Source: Gerris lacustris | Lineage: Eukaryota > Arthropoda > Insecta > Hemiptera > Gerridae | Assembly (NCBI GenBank): GCA_951217055.1 | Contig: OX578285.1 | Span: 52,826,024 to 52,890,023, forward strand | Length of the DNA: 64,000 bases | Direction of reading: 5' to 3' | Shown here: piece after piece, positions 58,847 through 64,000 of the stretch | How the letters are laid out: the number at the start of each line of letters is the position of its first letter | Position numbering within the stretch: position 1 is the first letter of the stretch | The notes under the pieces: generated by a model | The model's input: only the letters and a program-made list of their open reading frames with translations | Databases searched by the model: none | What the model was told of the DNA's origin: nothing | Made by a program: the position numbers and the translations under genes

Positions 58847-59188
58847 ACTAGCCCAAAAAGCAATTATTAAAACTATAATGAAAAAAACAATACTGTATTC
58901 TATTGAAAAACTTTTCCATGACTTCCCTGTACTTACAATTTCGCAGCTATACAAAAAACATGTATTAATACACTTTTTTAAAATCAATGAACATATTACT
59001 AACCATTTATATCAATCACGATATACAAAACATACAAATTAAAAACCAGCCCAACCACTCTAATTTACTTAGAACCACGCTAGCACAGTAGCCCCTAAAT
59101 ATTTTAACCAGCTACCAAAACGAGCAAGAGTGCTACGTGGTTATAAAATGTAAAAAAAGAAGTGGTAAGGTGACTTACATTCTCTATA

Positions 59189-60608
59189 AATAAAAATAGA
59201 CTGCCAATTGGTGTGGCACATAGCTTCCTCGCATCCTATTCACGTACTATAATGATTTTATTCTTTTACAAACCAATATTGTCTTCGAAAAAAAAAAATA
59301 TATATAATTTTTTTCATTTTTACCCCCTCAAAACAAGGAATGACGCAAATAGAACGTAACAAAAATTAATCTATTATTCAAGAGCTTTTCAACGATATGC
59401 ATCATATTATAAAAGATTAACTTTGGCATTTGTACCCCTGTACTTTGAGGTACCAAAATCATACAAAAGGGCATTAATTAGACTAATAGATAAATATAAA
59501 TAAAAAACCTAATAACAAAAATAATATTTAAACCCTTTAACCTACAACAAAATTAAAAATCGGTACAAAAGTACGTGTACATATTATTTTAAAAATAAAC
59601 CAATAAAATAGCTTTAATGTACATATCAAGGCCTTTAAAATTATTTACGACACAATATTAAAAACCAAAAAATGTTGGTCACGTGACACGGCACACGGGA
59701 ATAAGTTTACTCTCATGTTCTCAGCAAATAGCATGAACTAATGAAATAAAATATAACCAATTTAAAGAGTGTGAGATTCAAGCGCTTCAATCAGAAATAA
59801 AATCGGTCAACTATTATAGAAACTATGGCCATTCAAAGACAAATAAAAAAAATACTAAAATTATCACCATCTACGGCACAACTGATGATGATACGACAAA
59901 AGGTCATAGGACCAAAGTTGTAGATCTTTTAAAATCAGTTACCGCTAGTACTATCCGTTTTCCAATACGACTTACTGTTTATTCGCAATAAGTCCCCAAT
60001 ACACCTTAAAAATCAAGTCGGCCATTTTTATTTTTTTAAGGGAGGAAGGAGGGGGAAAAGTGAACTTTATATAATTATTTTGGTTCACAATATGGACGTT
60101 GCTCTTCTGGAAGTGGGTAAACATTAACATCAGTCAGTGAGTTAGTTAGGCATGCGGCTTTATAGTACATAGACATATTAATTTAGCACGATTTAAAGCG
60201 CTCAGACGGTTGAAATTAGGCAGGTGCTATCTGCAGGCTACTTTCGACAAACCATAAAAATTTCATAAAAATCAGATGATTACATTTAAAGATATAGCTG
60301 TAAATAAATGTATGTTTGTGAGCATGTGGAAGATAAACAAATAAGCGCAGAAGGTTGAAACTTATTTGGGACCAATAATGGGCAGATTATGACCTACTAA
60401 CTAAATTTATTTAAATCGGACAAATAGATTTTAAGATATGGCGGTTCGCAAAAATTTAGCGACAGACCGACAGAGCGACATGAACCAAAAATGTTCCCTG
60501 ATGTCTGAATCGGATTTCTGTCTTAGAATTTTAAAATCGGAGATATAAATTTTTTTCGTTCTTCGGAACAATCACATAGCTTCCGTTACCGGTAAGCTCG
60601 GAAGCAAT
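59189..60608 (+). mobile_element. Family S repeat, long copy (1.4 kb)
   Basis: Begins GACTGCCAATTGGTGTGGCA and ends GCTTCCGTTACCGGTAAGCT then CGGAAGCAATAA. Collinear at both ends with 27803-28384, which lacks the middle 0.84 kb. It contains GCATGTGGAAGATAAACAAA and CGGATTTCTGTCTTAGAATT blocks. No long frame. Superfamily unknown. Confidence 0.72.
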
Positions 60609-60649
60609 AATACTTAACCAGGAATAATGAATAATTTGCTAATAAGAAG

Positions 60650-60722
60650 TATTGTATACGTGTGTATGTATGTATGAATGTATGTATGCATGAGTAAGTG
60701 TGTATGTTTGTGTATATGTATA
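60650..60722. repeat. TGTA/TG-type microsatellite, imperfect
   Basis: Imperfect TGTATGTA and TGTGTATG units. Confidence 0.8.
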
Positions 60723-60954
60723 TAAAAATAGAGAAATAAGAAAAAGGAAAAAAGAAAAAAAAATCAAATATTAAATATTAAATAAATAAAATAATAATAT
60801 AGTTATTAATTATAGTTTATTAGTTATTGTTATTTAATTATGTATTATAATCTTAAAAGAATAATATTACTAAACACTAAAGGAATCCTACCACCTTGTA
60901 TAAACTATCAAAGCACACTTATGTAATTAGTCTTATACCGCATTTACACATTCG

Positions 60955-61050
60955 CTCGGGGGATGGAAGAAGGGGAATGGAGCCCAAACTGTTCTTCTGA
61001 AATTAGGATAAAACACTGAGTGATGAGACACCAGGAAAGGGTTACAGAAG
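60955..61050 (+). repeat. Family W dispersed repeat, copy 2
   Basis: GGAAGAAGGGGAATGGAGCC, TTCTGAAATTAGGATAAAAC and GGAAAGGGTT correspond in order to 43,430-43,500. Confidence 0.5.
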
Positions 61051-61163
61051 GAAAATATTTGTAATTATAAAAATAATTATTAAATTATTTTAATATCATA
61101 ATAATTATCGCCTGTGCTTTGAAACGCTGTAATAAAGTATAGAATGATAATTGTTAAATTAAT

Positions 61164-61537
61164 TTTATCTAAGATTGATACGAAATATTAACATTTTATC
61201 TCTGTTTAGATGTGTAGAAAGTGATTCTTTTCGTAGTTGTATTCATTGCGCATGCTCGTTTCATAATTCTTCAAGAATTCTTCACCTTATCGCACGATAA
61301 GCGTGTTTTTTATATTTAACAAAACTAATTTGCTGTTTGTTTAATTGAAGAAACTGTTTCTTTTTCTGTATTTATAATTTAATTCTAACAATCGTAGATA
61401 AAGTACGGTACGCAACTCGTGCGAAAACGGCATTTTGCATTGCTCGTGGGGTTTTACTACCCTCGCTGTCGCTCGGGTGCAAACTCCACACTCGTATGCA
61501 AAATGCTACTTTCCTCACTCGACGCGTAATGTACTAT
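61164..61537 (+). mobile_element. Family K element copy 6, internally deleted
   Basis: Has the K start (TTTATCTAAGATTGATACGA), lacks the large palindrome and the open frame, but keeps CAATCGTAGATAAAG and the full 3' foldback to TAATGTACTATT. The retention of both ends suggests that these are the parts needed for mobility. Confidence 0.8.
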
Positions 61538-63229
61538 TAATTTTATATTTTATTATTGTAATGATATTATAATTTTATTCATGTTTGTTACTTATTAATA
61601 AATAAATAATTTAATTATTTATTACATAAATAAGATATATTTAAATATGTTATATTTAACTAATGGTATTATGTTATTTTAAATGTGTTATTTTGATATT
61701 ATGTTTAATGTGTTTTGAAGACCATATTTCTTTATTTTCTGCTTATAATATAAAATTACTTAAATGTTTATTGACGTTTAAATACAATATACAATAATCG
61801 TGATAAATAAAAGTTTTGATAAAATTTGCTGGTCTTAAGTATTTATTTTCCTCTTCATTTAATATAAATAACGATTGACTTTCAATCTTCATTTGTAATT
61901 TTCAAAGTGAGAAATTTACAATGAAATATTTGAAGAAACAGACAACATAAGTAAATACAAAAAATATTGGAAAGTTTTTAACAATAAATAATTATTCAAA
62001 TCTATAAACTAAAACTGGGTAGAGATAATAAGAAAGTAAAGACTTTAAACAGAGAGGCGTGTTTTAGTTCAACGGGAGTAAAACTTAAAAACTATAAAGT
62101 AAGCCAAGGGGTGAAGATAAGGACCGAGGACTATAAAACAACAAATAAGCGAACATGGGATATAATAACTAAAACTGATCATATGAAGGTCAAAGCACTG
62201 TGAATTGGTATCTGAGTCACTAGTGATTTAAAAGTGAAAATTATTCACCGAGGAACAACCTCGGTTCCTAGCACCAGTCACAGAGACTGCAATCACTACC
62301 ACTGTTATTTTGTTAATCACCGGTGAAAAATCACAGTTCCAGTGATTTTCGCTCATCCCTATAGTAGATAGATTATATAATAATTGTTAGACTGCTTGCT
62401 TTTAGAGTCTTTTATTGGTTTTCTCTATTTTTACATGTTAATTAAAAAAAAAAAAGTTTAGTTTAACTTTATATTTCGAAATTAATTTATATAATGACGA
62501 ACCCTCATGGGGGAAATTAATTTTTTATTTTAATTTAAATAATTTTACACTGAATTGTAAGTATTTTCATATTTTTTAAATTTGTTTTTATCATTAAATA
62601 TGTCGGAATTCGAAATTTATATGATAATTCCAAATATTTACATTCAAATCTAATTATTGTTAATGTTAATATATAAGAAAAAAGGAACGGACATTTTTGA
62701 ATTAATACTATTGTCAACTTGTTTTCATTTTTAGTAAAAATAGCTGTGATTGGAAAATGACCTAAAGCAATGTAAAGGATCCAAACGTCTCACATTTAAC
62801 AAATAAAAATCAACTAGTTTTGATTGCATTTAATTTCACCTAAAATTATCTATCGAGAAGAAATTATTAATATAAATAAACTTATCAATAACAAGCGTCA
62901 CGTTAATATGTGGCTTTCAAACCCCTAAATCGTAATTGCTTACGAGCTTACTGAACGTAACGAAACCTTTTTGATCAATCTGGAAAACGACAATTTTTAT
63001 ATCAAAATTCAAAAATCGCCCGATGGAAATCCGTTTTAGACGCAAGGAAACACTTTCGGTTTCTTGTCTGTAAGGCTCGTTTCACACTTATACGGTTCTC
63101 GGTAGCCGCTGAAAACGAATGAAAACACTTCACACACTCTCGGTTAGTATCAGGTTTGATTTCTCAACCGAATCATCGAATATGCAGTTACCACTATAGT
63201 TGGTATGCCCCTACTATGCCCACATTGCT
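61538..63229. other. AT-rich unassigned sequence
   Basis: No gene recognised. A GC-somewhat-richer stretch (62,220-62,360) has imperfect repeats of CACYRGTGA (for example TCACTAGTGATT and ACCGGTGAAAA). The segment AAGGCTCGTTTCACACTTAT at about 63,071 resembles a transposon end without a visible partner. Confidence 0.4.
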
Positions 63230-63800
63230 ATTTTTTAATTATAATATGTTTTAAAATTAGCTAAATTTCGCCCAAACCTGGGCATCTTATATATAATATT
63301 TATTTTAACATATTGTATTTATTACTTATTTTTCATTAAGTTAAAAATACTAAAACAAAAACATTGTCAACCTATCTATAAATCAACTTTATTAATTATA
63401 TTTATAAACATTAATTAAACAAAAATCAAAAATTAGTAAAATTTTAAATTAACAATTAAAAATATTAAATAGTTTACCTTATCTGAATTTTATATATCAG
63501 ATAAGGTGAACTATTTAATATTTTTAATTTTTAATTTAAAATTTTAGTAATTGTTTATTTTTGTTAAATTAATGTTTATAAATAAAATAATTAAGTTATT
63601 TAATAAATAAGTTTATTTAGATAGGTGGACAATGTTTTTGTTTTAGTATTTTAAACTGTATTTAAAAATAAGAAATAACTACTAGAAAAATAAGTAATAA
63701 CTGCAATACGAGTATGTTAAAATAAATATTATATATATGTTATTGTAATTTTTAGGCCTGAAGATGCCCAGGTTTGGGCGAAATATAGCTCATTTTAAAA
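63230..63800. mobile_element. Large inverted repeat with PLE-type hairpin at both ends
   Basis: The arms converge on CACCTTATCTGATATATAAA / TTTATATATCAGATAAGGTG near 63,495 and stay complementary outward for about 270 bp with indels. At the outer ends are AAATTTCGCCCAAACCTGGG (63264) and its partner CCCAGGTTTGGGCGAAATAT (63770). The same hairpin motif occurs at 10,288 and 22,787. Probably two inverted terminal repeats of one retroelement family, most likely PLE, given PLE remnants in the window. That link is inferred. Confidence 0.6.
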
Positions 63801-64000
63801 AATATTATAATTAAATAAATAGTTGTTTCTTTAATTAATAATCCCTAAAGACCATAAACAAGAAGAATTTATAGTAAAAGGGACCAACTGAAGAATACAA
63901 TAATATTTTCGCTTGCCTAAAACGTAACCGAACCGAAACTAAACCGTATATGTGTATACGAACAATTGCTTTTATTAACCCTGGAACCGAATATAAACCG
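63801..64000. other. Unassigned window end
   Basis: Only the CCCTAAAGACCATAAACAAG block is recognised, shared with about 22,970. Nothing else. Confidence 0.4.

Larger units (their letters stand above)
58200..59110 (+). pseudogene. Jockey-like LINE reverse transcriptase C-terminus, split by a SINE
   Basis: IHYGLVQSLISYGIIAW (from 58267) is the segment downstream of the RT core in jockey-type non-LTR elements. After the SINE insertion the frame resumes with LAQKAIIKTIMKKTILYSIE, KLFHDFPVLTISQLYKKHVL and IHFFKINEHITNHLYQ, then RTTLAQ near 59,072. Joining across the SINE at its duplication restores the reading continuity. Stops beyond 59,090 and the absence of the RT catalytic core show a 5'-truncated relic. 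Confidence 0.82.

Overview
This is a eukaryotic, intron-scale, AT-rich window with no bacterial gene density, no CRISPR array, no rRNA operon and no host gene that I can name. The element types suggest an arthropod, most likely an insect: BEL/Pao, Ty3-like and Penelope-like retroelements, jockey-type LINE remnants, ZBED-like and other hAT transposase debris, tRNA-derived SINEs, and many short terminal-inverted-repeat elements carrying CAGGGTGATCC-type or GGGTCCGTAGGC-type ends. A hemipteran is a guess only. Almost every open frame longer than 60 codons is either a dipeptide ORF over a (TA)n microsatellite or a chance frame inside a dispersed repeat.

Layout. 1-4 kb: AT-rich sequence with a small tandem duplication, a foldback and repeat-family ends. 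4-8.3 kb: the 3' end of a BEL/Pao polyprotein, three Penelope-like element (PLE) remnants (two of them head to head), then a truncated foldback element. 8.5-9.96 kb: a young, complete, gag-only LTR retrotransposon with a 5-bp target duplication and one LTR swollen by (TA)n. 10-16 kb: the least repetitive part, where two weak minus-strand exon candidates lie. 16.8-17.8 kb: a Harbinger-like element with a mariner-like palindrome nested in it. 18.2-22.7 kb: a GTCC-family element split by a 1.9-kb element that itself carries a 5S-rRNA-like repeat, followed by a decayed ZBED-type hAT transposase gene that is split by a second GTCC copy. 23.3-24.3 kb: a near-complete palindromic foldback element. 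24.8-25.4 kb: a tRNA-SINE complex inside 15-bp duplications. 26.0-30.0 kb: a 4-kb TIR element holding a 2.7-kb hAT-type insertion with a perfect 8-bp duplication, itself full of nested R and S repeats.

30-36 kb: diverged tandem repeats, two GTCC copies, a Ty3-like protease fragment and a hAT dimerisation-domain fragment. 36-48 kb: dominated by family K, six copies with a palindromic hairpin, a 3' foldback and a short conserved open frame (four of the six copies keep the frame). It also holds a 174-bp perfect duplication around inserted K sequence, inverted tRNA-SINE arms, and a 15-unit 31-bp minisatellite. 48-56 kb: minisatellites (45 bp, 25 bp, and 70 bp with an alternating 140-bp order), a second type of SINE-like unit, and long AT-rich stretches. 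56-64 kb: a hAT-like MITE, a cluster of TCGGTAAG palindromes, a LINE fragment split by a tRNA-SINE with a 13-bp duplication, a long copy of family S, a last K copy, and a roughly 570-bp inverted repeat whose two ends carry the same hairpin motif.

Family names used below (GTCC, K, F, Q, R, S, W, T) are labels of convenience for repeats recognised by comparing copies within this window. There is no operon-like cooperation between genes. The biology here is the layering of mobile elements, and the nested insertions with readable target duplications give a relative chronology.
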